A stretch of DNA of 31,937 bases from Bacillota bacterium (GTDB lineage Bacteria; Bacillota; Clostridia; Christensenellales; Borkfalkiaceae), in NCBI GenBank assembly GCA_003343995.1, contig QAKE01000042.1, forward strand, positions 76,476 through 108,412, read 5' to 3'. Within the stretch, counting starts at the first letter, position 1; every line of letters starts with the position of its first letter. Below, in pieces: positions 15,375 through 22,894 of this stretch. The position numbers and the translations under genes were made by a program. The notes beneath the pieces were generated by a model that made no database searches, was not told the origin of the DNA, and worked only from the letters and a program-made list of their open reading frames with translations.

Positions 15375-16709
15375 ATGGGATTGAAAGTTTGTAAATTCGG
15401 CGGCACCTCCATGGCGGACGCCAAGGCAATTTTGCAGGTGGAAAGCATCGTGCGGGCGGACGCGGAACGGCGTTATATCGTGGTTTCCGCGCCGGGCAAG
15501 CGCTTCAAAGAGGACGTCAAGATCACCGACACGTTATACGCCTGTCAGGAGGAGGCGGCGCGCACGGGCAAGTGCGATAAAAACTTCGCCGTCATTCGGG
15601 AACGCTTTACGGAAATCGCGGCGGATCTCGGCTTAAAATGCGATATCGGCGCGATTCTGGACGAAACGGAGGCGGGCATCTGCGCCCACGCCGATTCTCC
15701 CGATTTCGCCGCGTCGAGGGGGGAATACCTCAGCGCGCGCGTCGTGGCGGAAAAGCTCGGCTTTCCCTTCGTGGACGCCACGGAGCTCATCCGTTTCGAC
15801 AGTCAGGGCAACATGAACCAGCCCTACACGGAGGATAAAATCAAAGCCAAGCTCGGCGGCGTGGAATACGCCGTCATCCCCGGTTTTTACGGCAAGGATT
15901 CCTACGGAAACATCAAAACCTTCAGCCGCGGCGGCAGCGATATCACCGGCTCGGTTATCGCCGGCGGCACGGACGCTTCGCTTTACGAAAACTGGACGGA
16001 CGTTTCGGGATTCATGGTGTGCGATCCGCGCATCGTGCCCGACGCGAAGATCATCCGTTTCGTCACCTATAAGGAACTGCGCGAACTCTCCTACATGGGC
16101 GCGTCGGTATTGCATGCCGAGGCGATTTTCCCCGTCATGAAAAAGCGCATTTCCATCAATATCAGAAACACCTTCGAGCCTTCCGCGGCGGGAACGATGA
16201 TCGTGCCCACCGAAAAGTACAATCACGCGGACGGCGGGCTGATCACCGGCGTCGCCGGCAAAAAGGATTTCACCGTCATCTTCGTGGAAAAATCGCTGAT
16301 GAACGCCGAAGTGGGCTTCATCCGTAAAATTTTATCCATCGTGGAGCATTACGGCATCTGCATAGAACACGTGCCCAGCGGCATAGACACGCTTTCTTTG
16401 GTCATCGAATCGAAACTGCTCAAAGACGGGGTGCTCAACGATCTCGTCAACGAAATCCGCGAAAGCGTTTCCCCCGATTACGTGCACGTAACGGAAAACA
16501 TTTCCCTCGTCGCCACCGTGGGGCACGGCATGGCGAGAAAGTCGGGCACGGCGGCGCGCCTTTTCACCGCGCTGGCAAAGAGCAATATCAACATTCAGAT
16601 GATCGATCAGGGTTCTTCGGAACTCAACATCATCGTCGGCGTGGCAAACGGCGATTACGAAAAATGCATCGGCGCGATTTACAACGAATTTTTCCGCAAA
16701 GAGGCGTAA
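15375..16709 (+). CDS. Aspartate kinase
   Basis: A 444-residue monofunctional aspartokinase that phosphorylates L-aspartate, the first step towards lysine, threonine and methionine. The kinase domain starts with 'KFGGTS' at 7-12 and includes 'FSRGGSDITGSVIAGG' and 'SYMGASVLHAEA'. Two ACT domains follow, with 'VGFIRKILSIVEHYGICIEHV' in the first and 'ALAKSNINIQMIDQGSSELN' in the second, so feedback inhibition by an end product is expected. The domain order resembles the YclM/ThrD class; which amino acid inhibits it is not readable. The start is ATG 15375, with GGAG about 11 bases upstream. A longer in-frame reading from 15231 overlaps the DUF1015 gene and is rejected. No terminator is obvious after it. 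Confidence 0.95.
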   Translation: MGLKVCKFGGTSMADAKAILQVESIVRADAERRYIVVSAPGKRFKEDVKITDTLYACQEEAARTGKCDKNFAVIRERFTEIAADLGLKCDIGAILDETEAGICAHADSPDFAASRGEYLSARVVAEKLGFPFVDATELIRFDSQGNMNQPYTEDKIKAKLGGVEYAVIPGFYGKDSYGNIKTFSRGGSDITGSVIAGGTDASLYENWTDVSGFMVCDPRIVPDAKIIRFVTYKELRELSYMGASVLHAEAIFPVMKKRISINIRNTFEPSAAGTMIVPTEKYNHADGGLITGVAGKKDFTVIFVEKSLMNAEVGFIRKILSIVEHYGICIEHVPSGIDTLSLVIESKLLKDGVLNDLVNEIRESVSPDYVHVTENISLVATVGHGMARKSGTAARLFTALAKSNINIQMIDQGSSELNIIVGVANGDYEKCIGAIYNEFFRKEA

Positions 16710-16725
16710 AAAATCGTCAAGTTGA

Positions 16726-16754
16726 TTGACAGAACGCCTTGATTATTGTAAAAT
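16726..16754 (+). promoter_or_regulatory. Promoter of the malic enzyme gene
   Basis: TTGACA (16726-16731) and TAAAAT (16749-16754) with a perfect 17-base spacer. A short inverted repeat CGTAA-AA-TTACG follows at 16764-16775, near the expected transcription start. Confidence 0.75.
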
Positions 16755-16800
16755 AAATAGGAACGTAAAATTACGGAAATTTTTTGGAGGACATAAAAGC

Positions 16801-17979
16801 ATGGATTATGCAAAAGAGTCTTTAAGACTTCACGGCGAATGGAAAGGAAAAATCGAAATGATTTCCAGAGTACCGGTTAAGGACAAGCAGGATTTATCCC
16901 TCGCTTATACCCCCGGCGTGGCGCAGCCCTGTCTGGAAATTCAAAAGGATTATAACAAGTCGTTTGAGCTTACGAGAAGATGGAACACCGTCGCGGTGGT
17001 TACCGACGGCACCGCCGTTCTCGGTCTGGGGGACATCGGTCCGGAGGCGGGTATGCCCGTTATGGAAGGCAAAAGCGTGCTTTTCAAAACCTTCGGCGAC
17101 GTGGACGCCATTCCCCTTTGCGTAAGAAGCAAGGACGTGGACGATATCGTCAAAACGGTGAAACTGCTCGCGGGCAGCTTCGGCGGCGTGAACTTGGAAG
17201 ATATTTCCGCGCCGAGATGTTTTGAGATCGAAAAAAGACTGAAGGAAGATCCCGAAGTGGATATTCCCGTTTTCCACGACGACCAGCACGGCACCGCCAT
17301 CGTGTGCATCGCGGCGTGCATCAACGCGCTCAAGTACGTGAAAAAGGATTTCAAGGATATTAAGGTCGCGTTCAGCGGCGCGGGCGCTGCCGGCGTTGCC
17401 ATCGCGAAACTTTTCAAGAAGATGGGCGTGAAAGACATCTTCATGTGCGACAGAAAGGGCATCATCTGCGAAGGCAACGAGGGAATGACTCCCGCCAAGC
17501 AGGAAATCGCCGCTTTCACCAATAAGGAAAAGAGAAAGGGCACGCTTGCCGACGCAATGAAGGGCGTAGATATTTTCGTCGGCGTCAGCTCTCCGGGCGT
17601 GGTTACGGAGGAGATGGTCAAGTCGATGAACAGAGATCCCATCGTCATGCCGATGGCGAACCCCGTTCCGGAAATCATGCCGGATCTCGCGCTGAAGGCC
17701 GGCGCCGCCGTCGTGGGCACGGGCAGAAGCGACTTCCCGAACCAGATCAACAACGTGCTCGCCTTCCCCGGAATTTTCCGCGGCGCGCTCGACGTTCGCG
17801 CAAAGGACATCAACGAGGAAATGAACATCGCCGCGGCGTATGCCATCGCGTCTTTGATTTCCGACGAAGAACTGCGTCCCGATTACGTGATTCCCGCTCC
17901 CTTCGACGACCGCGTTGCCGCCACCGTATCCAAAGCGGTTGCGGAGGCTGCCAGAAAGACGGGCGTCGCCAGAATATAA
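16801..17979 (+). CDS. Malic enzyme (short NAD(P)-dependent type)
   Basis: A 392-residue cytoplasmic enzyme converting malate to pyruvate and CO2 with reduction of NAD(P)+. The family landmarks are 'AYTPGVAQPC' at 35-44 (Tyr36), 'MEGKSVLFK' at 88-96 (Lys91), the metal-binding 'FHDDQHGTA' at 158-166, the cofactor fold 'GAGAAG' at 193-198, and 'MANPVPEI'. It lacks the phosphotransacetylase-like C-terminal domain of MaeB, so it is the compact form found in Bacillota. ATG 16801 has GGAGG 10 bases upstream. An extension to 16726 would include the promoter and is rejected. It is monocistronic, with its own promoter and terminator. Confidence 0.95.
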   Translation: MDYAKESLRLHGEWKGKIEMISRVPVKDKQDLSLAYTPGVAQPCLEIQKDYNKSFELTRRWNTVAVVTDGTAVLGLGDIGPEAGMPVMEGKSVLFKTFGDVDAIPLCVRSKDVDDIVKTVKLLAGSFGGVNLEDISAPRCFEIEKRLKEDPEVDIPVFHDDQHGTAIVCIAACINALKYVKKDFKDIKVAFSGAGAAGVAIAKLFKKMGVKDIFMCDRKGIICEGNEGMTPAKQEIAAFTNKEKRKGTLADAMKGVDIFVGVSSPGVVTEEMVKSMNRDPIVMPMANPVPEIMPDLALKAGAAVVGTGRSDFPNQINNVLAFPGIFRGALDVRAKDINEEMNIAAAYAIASLISDEELRPDYVIPAPFDDRVAATVSKAVAEAARKTGVARI

Positions 17980-17990
17980 CGATTTTTCAG

Positions 17991-18020
17991 CCCCGCAGAC
18001 AAACCTGCGGGGTTGTTTTT
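17991..18020 (+). terminator. Terminator after malic enzyme
   Basis: A perfect stem CCCCGCAG (17991-17998)/CTGCGGGG (18005-18012) is followed by TTGTTTTT. Confidence 0.9.
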
Positions 18021-18060
18021 CTGAAATTACGCAAAAAAGTAAATTATTTTCGCAAAAGTG

Positions 18061-18089
18061 TTGAATATTTGCATTGCGTGTGATATTAT
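18061..18089 (+). promoter_or_regulatory. Promoter of the small membrane protein gene
   Basis: TTGAAT (18061-18066) and TATTAT (18084-18089) are 17 bases apart. A TATAAT at 18087-18092 overlaps it but would need a 20-base spacer. Confidence 0.5.
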
Positions 18090-18132
18090 AATAATAGAAA
18101 GCGTTTCGGCGCGGATTTATGGAGGTAGTTTT

Positions 18133-18363
18133 ATGGCAAAATGGTTTTATAAACAAAACTTTATCGTTCAGTTGCTGCTGATGCTCATCCCCGGCGTAAA
18201 CTGGATCGTCGAACTTTGCGTACGCTGGTCGGCATGGCTGCAAACCAAGAGTCTGCTCACGTTGGTGTTTGCAATTTTAACCATTCCGTTCGGTATTATT
18301 TTCGGTTGGGTGGACTTGATTTGGCTGTTGATTTTCCGCCATCTCATTTTTGCGAAAGCGTAA
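18133..18363 (+). CDS. Small hydrophobic membrane protein (76 residues), unknown
   Basis: A 76-residue protein starting at ATG 18133 with a strong GGAGG 8 bases upstream. A longer reading from 18058 overlaps the promoter and is not used. Two hydrophobic helices are seen, at about 10-25 ('FIVQLLLMLIPGVNWIVEL') and about 43-70. The 'PGVNWIVEL' and 'WVDLIWLL' segments give it an amphipathic, tryptophan-rich look; the start is basic and aromatic. It has its own promoter and terminator, so it is expressed alone. I do not recognise the family with confidence; similar small membrane proteins occur widely in Clostridia. Confidence 0.75.
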   Translation: MAKWFYKQNFIVQLLLMLIPGVNWIVELCVRWSAWLQTKSLLTLVFAILTIPFGIIFGWVDLIWLLIFRHLIFAKA

Positions 18364-18375
18364 AAAAATCGAAAA

Positions 18376-18407
18376 AGGACTTTCCCCGAAAAGAAAGTTC
18401 TTTTTTT
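18376..18407 (+). terminator. Terminator after the small membrane protein gene
   Basis: A nine-pair stem (AGGACTTTC at 18376-18384 with GAAAGTTCT at 18393-18401, one G-T pair) leads into a run of T residues. Confidence 0.85.
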
Positions 18408-18429
18408 ATTTTTTATTTTTGAAAATATC

Positions 18430-18458
18430 TTGACAACGGTATTTTTTTATGGTAAGGT
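18430..18458 (+). promoter_or_regulatory. Candidate promoter of the ABC exporter gene
   Basis: A perfect TTGACA (18430-18435) is followed after 17 bases by a weak -10 box TAAGGT (18453-18458). The poor -10 could mean the promoter needs an activator. Confidence 0.4.
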
Positions 18459-18472
18459 ATTCGTAACGAAAC

Positions 18473-18498
18473 AAGGCTTTGTATTTTTACAAGGCCTT
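18473..18498 (+). promoter_or_regulatory. Leader hairpin before the ABC exporter gene
   Basis: AAGGCTTTGT (18473-18482) pairs with ACAAGGCCTT (18489-18498) around a six-base loop, a ten-pair stem with one T-G pair. The same stretch is also a near direct repeat (ACAAGGC...TTGTATT twice). It lies between the candidate promoter and the ribosome site GGAGAAAAG. It could be an attenuator or an mRNA-stability element. Confidence 0.4.
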
Positions 18499-18522
18499 TT
18501 GTATTAGTGGAGAAAAGAGATT

Positions 18523-20409
18523 ATGGAAAAGAACGCCGCAAAACCCCAAAAGTATAAGCGCAGCGACAACGTCATTCCCGATTTCGAATATCTGTTCGAC
18601 GAGGACGAAAAGCCGAAACCCAAACCCGCCGGAAAAAAGAAAAATACCGGCGTGGGAATGCGTTTTTACAAACGTCTTTTTAAAAACAACATAGGCGGGT
18701 TTCTCGTAAGCCTCCTGATGTTTATCTTGAAAAATTCGCCCGTGTGGATCATGCCCATCATCACGGCGAATATCATCAACGTAGTTACGAACGACGTCGC
18801 GCAGGCGGACGCCATTCGTACGATTTTGATCAACTCCATCGTGCTGGCGGTGATTTTGCTGCAAAATATCCCCACGCACGTCATCTATTCGCGCATCACC
18901 GATAAAATGCTCCGCCGCACGGGCGCGGGGCTGAGGAGCGCGGTCGTCAGAAAGCTGCAGCATCTGTCCATTACATATCATAAAGAAATCGAAACGGGTA
19001 AAATCCAGAGTAAGTTTTTAAAAGATATCGAAAGCGTGGAAGGGCTGAACACCAATATCATCAAAATACTGATCCCGAACATCATCAGCGCGTTGGTGTC
19101 CATCGGTATCGCCGTGTATAACAGCGGCATCGTAACGCTGTTCTTTTTGGTCATCATTCCCGCGAATATCTTCATCGCGCAGGGGTTCCGCAAGGTTCTG
19201 CGCAAGAAAAACCACATGTACCGCGTGGAAAACGAGTCGGTTTCCGCAAAGCTCAGCAACATGCTGGAAATGCTTACGGTCACCAAGGCGCACGGGCTGG
19301 AGGACGAGGAGATCGCCCAGTTTGAAAAGAACATTCGCTATCTCACCACTCGCGGTCTGGACGTGGATAAAAGCAACGCCTACTTCGGTTCGGCGTCGTG
19401 GGTAATCGCCAGCATCATGAGCGGCGCGTGCCTTATCTTCTGCGCGATACTCGCCTTAAACGGCATCATTCAGGCGGGCGACGTCGTGTTATACCAGTCG
19501 CTGTTCGCCGCAATCAACGGTTCGGTGCAGGTTATTATCAACGTGCTGCCCACCTTCTCCACCGGTTTCGAGGCGGTCAATTCCATTTCGGAAATCATGA
19601 TGTCGAAGGACGTGGAGGACGATCGGGGCAAGGAGCACGTCGATTCCGTCACCGGCAACGTCACGTTCGATCACGTTTACTACCGTTATCCCAACGGGGC
19701 GCAGTACGTCGTGGACGATTTGAATCTCGACGTCAAGGCGGGGGAATGTATCGCCGTCGTCGGCGCGTCGGGGAGCGGCAAATCCACCATCATGAACATG
19801 ATCATCGGCTTTTTGCAGCCGACGGAAGGGCGGTTGCTGATCGACGATAAGGACATCACGCAAATCTCCCTCACCGATTACCGCCATTGCATTTCCGTCG
19901 TGCCGCAGAACAGCATTCTCTTTTCCGGCACTATCCGCGAAAATATCACTTACGGCATGGAAAACATCAGCGAAGAGCGGATACAGGAGGTCGCGGAAAT
20001 GGCGAACTTGAACGAGTTCGTCAAGGATCTGCCCAACGGTCTGGATACCTTTATCGGCGAGCACGGCGGCAAGCTGAGCGGCGGACAGAAACAGCGCATC
20101 ACCATCGCGCGGGCGCTCATCAGAAATCCCAAAATTCTCATTTTGGACGAGGCGACCAGCGCGCTCGACAATATCTCCGAATATCACGTGCAAAAGGCGA
20201 TTTCCGGTATGATCAAGGGTAGAACGACCTTTATCGTGGCGCACCGCTTGTCCACGATCCGCGACGCCGACAGAATCGTCGTGATGGAGGCGGGCAAATG
20301 CGTGGAGATGGGCACGTACGAGGAGCTGATCGAAAAGAAAGGCAAATTCTTCGAGCTGAAAAATCTCAACGACATGAGCTACAAACAGGCGGAAGCAGGC
20401 TTGAACTAA
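18523..20409 (+). CDS. ABC transporter, fused permease and ATPase (half-transporter)
   Basis: A 628-residue MsbA/LmrA-type half-transporter that would act as a homodimeric exporter. A charged, proline- and lysine-rich N-terminal tail of about 50 residues precedes a six-helix membrane domain (about 57-345). The ATPase domain has Walker A GASGSGKS at 414-421, Q-loop 'VVPQNSILFSGT', signature LSGGQ at 518-522, Walker B 'ILILDE' at 538-543 and H-loop 'VAHRLST'. All catalytic residues are intact. The start is ATG 18523 with GGAGAAAAG upstream. An SDR gene follows after 12 bases. No peptidase domain or substrate clue is present; lipid, peptide or drug export are all possible. Confidence 0.95.
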   Translation: MEKNAAKPQKYKRSDNVIPDFEYLFDEDEKPKPKPAGKKKNTGVGMRFYKRLFKNNIGGFLVSLLMFILKNSPVWIMPIITANIINVVTNDVAQADAIRTILINSIVLAVILLQNIPTHVIYSRITDKMLRRTGAGLRSAVVRKLQHLSITYHKEIETGKIQSKFLKDIESVEGLNTNIIKILIPNIISALVSIGIAVYNSGIVTLFFLVIIPANIFIAQGFRKVLRKKNHMYRVENESVSAKLSNMLEMLTVTKAHGLEDEEIAQFEKNIRYLTTRGLDVDKSNAYFGSASWVIASIMSGACLIFCAILALNGIIQAGDVVLYQSLFAAINGSVQVIINVLPTFSTGFEAVNSISEIMMSKDVEDDRGKEHVDSVTGNVTFDHVYYRYPNGAQYVVDDLNLDVKAGECIAVVGASGSGKSTIMNMIIGFLQPTEGRLLIDDKDITQISLTDYRHCISVVPQNSILFSGTIRENITYGMENISEERIQEVAEMANLNEFVKDLPNGLDTFIGEHGGKLSGGQKQRITIARALIRNPKILILDEATSALDNISEYHVQKAISGMIKGRTTFIVAHRLSTIRDADRIVVMEAGKCVEMGTYEELIEKKGKFFELKNLNDMSYKQAEAGLN

Positions 20410-20421
20410 AAGGAAAAAGCT

Positions 20422-21174
20422 ATGAAAATCGCAGTCATCAGCGGCGCGTCCAGCGGACTCGGGCGGGAATTCGCGTTGCAGTGCAAAAAATATTTTCCCG
20501 AAATCGGGGAGTATTGGCTCATCGCCCGCAGAAAGGAAAAGATAGACGCTTACGCGGGGGAACTGAAAGGAATAACGGTCCGCGTTCTGCCGTACGATCT
20601 GGCGAAGGACGAAAGCTACGCCGCCCTCGCGCGGGAATATGCCGAGCGTAAGCCGGAAATCGCCTTGCTCGTCAACAACGCGGGGCTGGGCTATTGGGGC
20701 GCGGTGGAGCAGCTCCCCGTGGAAAAGCAGATCAATTCCGTGGACGTCAACGTAAAGGCGCTCAGCGCCGTAACGGCGGTTTCTCTGCCGTACATGGGCG
20801 CGGGGGCGCGCATCGTGTTCGTATCTTCCATCGCCTCCTTCGTGCCCAACGCCTACATGACGGTGTACAGCGCCACGAAAGCCTACGTAACGTCCTACGC
20901 CCGCGCGCTGCGTTACGAACTGAAAGGGAAAAAGATCGGCGTCACCGTCGTTTGCCCCGGTCCGATGGATACGGAATTTATCGCGGCGGGCGGCGTAAAG
21001 AGCAAGACCTTTGAAAAGTTGCCGTACTGCAACGTGAAAAAGGTCGTTTCCGGCACGCTGAAAGCGGCGAAAAGGGGAAAATTCATCTATACAAACAAGG
21101 CGTTTTACAAGTTTTACAGGGTTTTGGCGAAAATTCTGCCGGCGGCGTGGCTCGTGCCCGCGGCAAAAACCTGA
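20422..21174 (+). CDS. SDR-family NAD(P)-dependent oxidoreductase
   Basis: A 250-residue classical short-chain dehydrogenase. It has the cofactor loop 'GASSGLG' at 8-14, 'NNAG' at 85-88, catalytic Ser136 in 'VFVSSIAS', and Tyr149/Lys153 in 'YSATK'. The C-terminal substrate region is typical of the DltE/YqjQ-like acyl or short-chain group ('CPGPMDTEF'). An 'ARR' at 35-37 after the second strand favours NADP(H). ATG 20422 has AAAAGGAAAA upstream, and the gene is co-transcribed with the ABC exporter. The substrate cannot be deduced. Confidence 0.9.
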   Translation: MKIAVISGASSGLGREFALQCKKYFPEIGEYWLIARRKEKIDAYAGELKGITVRVLPYDLAKDESYAALAREYAERKPEIALLVNNAGLGYWGAVEQLPVEKQINSVDVNVKALSAVTAVSLPYMGAGARIVFVSSIASFVPNAYMTVYSATKAYVTSYARALRYELKGKKIGVTVVCPGPMDTEFIAAGGVKSKTFEKLPYCNVKKVVSGTLKAAKRGKFIYTNKAFYKFYRVLAKILPAAWLVPAAKT

Positions 21175-21183
21175 GGTTATCGT

Positions 21184-21214
21184 TTTCCCTCCGCGGTGCG
21201 GAGGGAAATTTTTT
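21184..21214 (+). terminator. Terminator after the SDR gene
   Basis: A perfect eleven-pair stem (TTTCCCTCCGC at 21184-21194 with GCGGAGGGAAA at 21198-21208) is followed by six T residues. Confidence 0.92.
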
Positions 21215-21233
21215 AAAATGCATAGTAAAACGC

Positions 21234-21262
21234 TTGCAAAAAGTTTGCGCTTGTTGTAAAAT
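21234..21262 (+). promoter_or_regulatory. Promoter of the lactate/malate dehydrogenase gene
   Basis: TTGCAA (21234-21239) and TAAAAT (21257-21262) are 17 bases apart. The -10 context (TTGTAAAATAATAG) closely resembles that of the malic enzyme promoter (TTGTAAAATAAATAG). Confidence 0.65.
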
Positions 21263-21272
21263 AATAGTACAA
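21254..21272. promoter_or_regulatory. Inverted repeat over the ldh -10 box, loosely Rex-like
   Basis: TTGTA (21254-21258) and TACAA (21268-21272) form a perfect inverted repeat around nine A/T-rich bases and overlap the -10 element. Rex (NADH-sensing) sites in Clostridia have TTGTT...AACAA ends over 18 bases. This one is 19 bases with a single-base change in each arm, so the match is only suggestive. Confidence 0.35.
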
Positions 21273-21297
21273 TTTTAGAATAGGGAAGTATGGAATT

Positions 21298-22260
21298 ATG
21301 ACAGAAAAGAAGAGAAAAATTTCGATTTTAGGTACCGGTAACGTAGGCGCTTCCGTCGGCTATGCGGCGATGATTCAGGGGCTTGCCTCGGAAATTCTGC
21401 TCGTCGACATCAACAAGGAAAAGGCGGCGGGCGAGGCTCTCGATCTGAGCCAGTGCGCGGCTTGCCTGCCTTCCTGCAAGGTGTGGAGCGGCGAATATGA
21501 AGACGTGGCGGGTTCGGATATCGTCGTGGTTACCTTCGGCGTCGGCAGAAAGCCGGGGCAGTCGAGATTGGACCTTGCAAAAATCAATATCGGCATTTTG
21601 CAGAGCGTTATGCCCACCGTGGCGAAAATCGCTCCCGATGCGCTTTACATCATCGTAAGTAACCCCGTAGACCTTTTGACGTACGCGACCATCAAGTGCA
21701 CTAACCTTTCGGTCAATCAGGTCATCGGCACGGGCGCTATGCTCGACACCAACAGACTTTCGCAGGCGATTGCGGAATACTGCGGCACGGACATCACCAA
21801 CGTCGGCAGCTACGTTTTGGGCGAACACGGCGATTCCTGCATGGTTCCTTGGAGCCTTTGCACCGTTGCGGGACTTCCCATCAAGGAATACATGACCAAG
21901 GTCATGAAGGTCGACGCCGCCAAGGTGGAAGAAGAACTCGATAACATTTATAAGGGAATGGTTGCCGCCGGCTCCATGGTCATCAAGGCGAAAGGCGCTA
22001 CCTACTACGCGATCGCCGTTTCGGTGTGCGCGCTCATCAAGGCGCTCGTTTCCAACACCAACACCATTCTGCCCGTTTCCACGATGCTCAACGGCGAGTA
22101 CGGCGGAAACAACATCTGCACGGGCGTTCCCTGCATGGTGGGCGCTTCGGGCGTGAAATCCATCGTGAACCTGCCTTTGACGGATGACGAGGCGAAACTC
22201 CTCAAAGAGAAAATCGACACCCTCACGGGCAACTACGATACTCTGGAACTGAGAAAATAA
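21298..22260 (+). CDS. ldh: Lactate/malate dehydrogenase family protein (probable L-lactate dehydrogenase)
   Basis: A 320-residue NAD-dependent 2-hydroxyacid dehydrogenase. It has the Rossmann motif 'GTGNVGAS' at 12-19, NAD-ribose Asp37, Arg90 on the active loop, 'DTNRL' (Asp150, Arg153), and catalytic His177 in 'GEHGDS'. The specificity residues are mixed. The active loop reads 'GVGRKPGQSRLDL', placing Arg84 where classical LDH has Gln102, which is the malate-type choice. The 'KGATYY' at 232-237 keeps the LDH-type Thr. Lactate formation is the likelier call from overall pattern, but malate activity is possible. The gene is monocistronic with its own promoter and terminator; a GGGAAG ribosome site lies about 10 bases before ATG 21298. 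Confidence 0.85.
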   Translation: MTEKKRKISILGTGNVGASVGYAAMIQGLASEILLVDINKEKAAGEALDLSQCAACLPSCKVWSGEYEDVAGSDIVVVTFGVGRKPGQSRLDLAKINIGILQSVMPTVAKIAPDALYIIVSNPVDLLTYATIKCTNLSVNQVIGTGAMLDTNRLSQAIAEYCGTDITNVGSYVLGEHGDSCMVPWSLCTVAGLPIKEYMTKVMKVDAAKVEEELDNIYKGMVAAGSMVIKAKGATYYAIAVSVCALIKALVSNTNTILPVSTMLNGEYGGNNICTGVPCMVGASGVKSIVNLPLTDDEAKLLKEKIDTLTGNYDTLELRK

Positions 22261-22265
22261 GAACG

Positions 22266-22302
22266 CCGTCGTAAACGACGGATCCCGCGGCTTAGCGTAA
22301 GC
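22266..22302 (+). repeat. Two small hairpins after ldh
   Basis: CCGTCGT (22266-22272)/ACGACGG (22275-22281) and GCTTA (22290-22294)/TAAGC (22298-22302) form two consecutive hairpins between the ldh stop and its terminator. They encode nothing obvious. They may be a structured 3' end, or the relic of a small palindromic element. Confidence 0.45.
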
Positions 22303-22329
22303 AGCGCAGGGGAAACGATAACGAAAATG

Positions 22330-22367
22330 AAGCGCGCTATACCGTACAAACGGTATAGCGCGCTTTT
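22330..22367. terminator. Strong terminator after ldh
   Basis: A perfect fifteen-pair stem (22331-22345 with 22350-22364) and a four-base loop ACAA is followed by five T residues (22363-22367). It stands between ldh and the convergent GNAT-like gene. Confidence 0.92.
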
Positions 22368-22392
22368 TACTTTATAATCGATTGGTCGCATT

Positions 22393-22695
22393 TTAAGTTT
22401 TTAAAATTTTTGTTAATTTATCAAATACAGATCGCTCGCAATAGTATTTATGTCCGCGCGCGGTTTTTTCTCCTCGCGTAAATCCTAAATGAGCCGCTAA
22501 CGACCATGATTCCTTGTTTTTATCCATGATTTGCGTGCAAACGGTTTTATAGGATGCAAAATTTTTATCGACGGCAAATTCCCGAACGAGCAATTTAATG
22601 GTAACCCCGTCTTTCCGATATCTCGGGGCGATATTCATATCGCCCCAAAAACATAAATTATCGTTTACTTTATAGCGTTTCACGGTTTTAGCCAT
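22393..22695 (-). CDS. Short GNAT-like acetyltransferase, possibly a truncated gene
   Basis: About 100 residues resembling only the acetyl-CoA-binding and C-terminal part of a GNAT fold: 'FWGDMNIAPRYRKDGVTIKLL' looks like strand 4 and motif A with the RxxGxG/A loop altered (RYRKDG), and 'NKESWSLAAHLGF' like motif B. The N-terminal half of a normal GNAT (150-180 residues) is missing. The start is uncertain: ATG 22695 lacks a good ribosome site, while GTG 22701 has AAAGG six bases upstream. The region is markedly AT-rich against its neighbours, pointing to acquisition or decay. The frame stays open upstream, but that stretch shows no GNAT-like sequence. Function, if any, is unknown. Confidence 0.5.
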   Translation of the reverse strand: MAKTVKRYKVNDNLCFWGDMNIAPRYRKDGVTIKLLVREFAVDKNFASYKTVCTQIMDKNKESWSLAAHLGFTRGEKTARGHKYYCERSVFDKLTKILKT

Positions 22696-22834
22696 TATCA
22701 CTCTCAGCCTTTCATGATTTATCGTTTGCTTTTTTATTTCAGTATATTTGAACAAATGCTTTTTGTCAATATCATTTGATAAAATAAGTTTATTTTTGCC
22801 TGCAAAATATTCACCGTAAAATAATTTTTCACAT

Positions 22835-22878
22835 AAAACGATACAAACCGGCACATTCGTGCCGGTTTGTATCGTTTT
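22835..22878. terminator. Long-stem terminator of the Rnf operon
   Basis: A perfect twenty-pair stem (22835-22854 with 22859-22878) around the loop ATTC lies 16 bases past the rnfB stop codon. Its arms end in AAAA/TTTT, so it can stop transcription from either side. It is the longest perfect hairpin I see in the window. Confidence 0.9.
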
Positions 22879-22894
22879 GGCAATGTATGTTGAA

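Noticed and set aside
16726..16800. N-terminal extension of malic enzyme
   Set aside because: This stretch contains the promoter and ribosome site; the family begins at ATG 16801.
16894..18243. 449-codon open frame on the minus strand across the malic enzyme gene (and a 298-codon one at 16950-17846)
   Set aside because: It is antisense to a fully motif-supported enzyme, has histidine/arginine-rich low-quality protein sequence, crosses the terminator, and has no ribosome site. It is a shadow of GC-biased codons.
22261..22330. Possible tRNA or riboswitch after ldh
   Set aside because: The hairpins do not form a cloverleaf or a known riboswitch core, and the location after a gene does not suit a leader.
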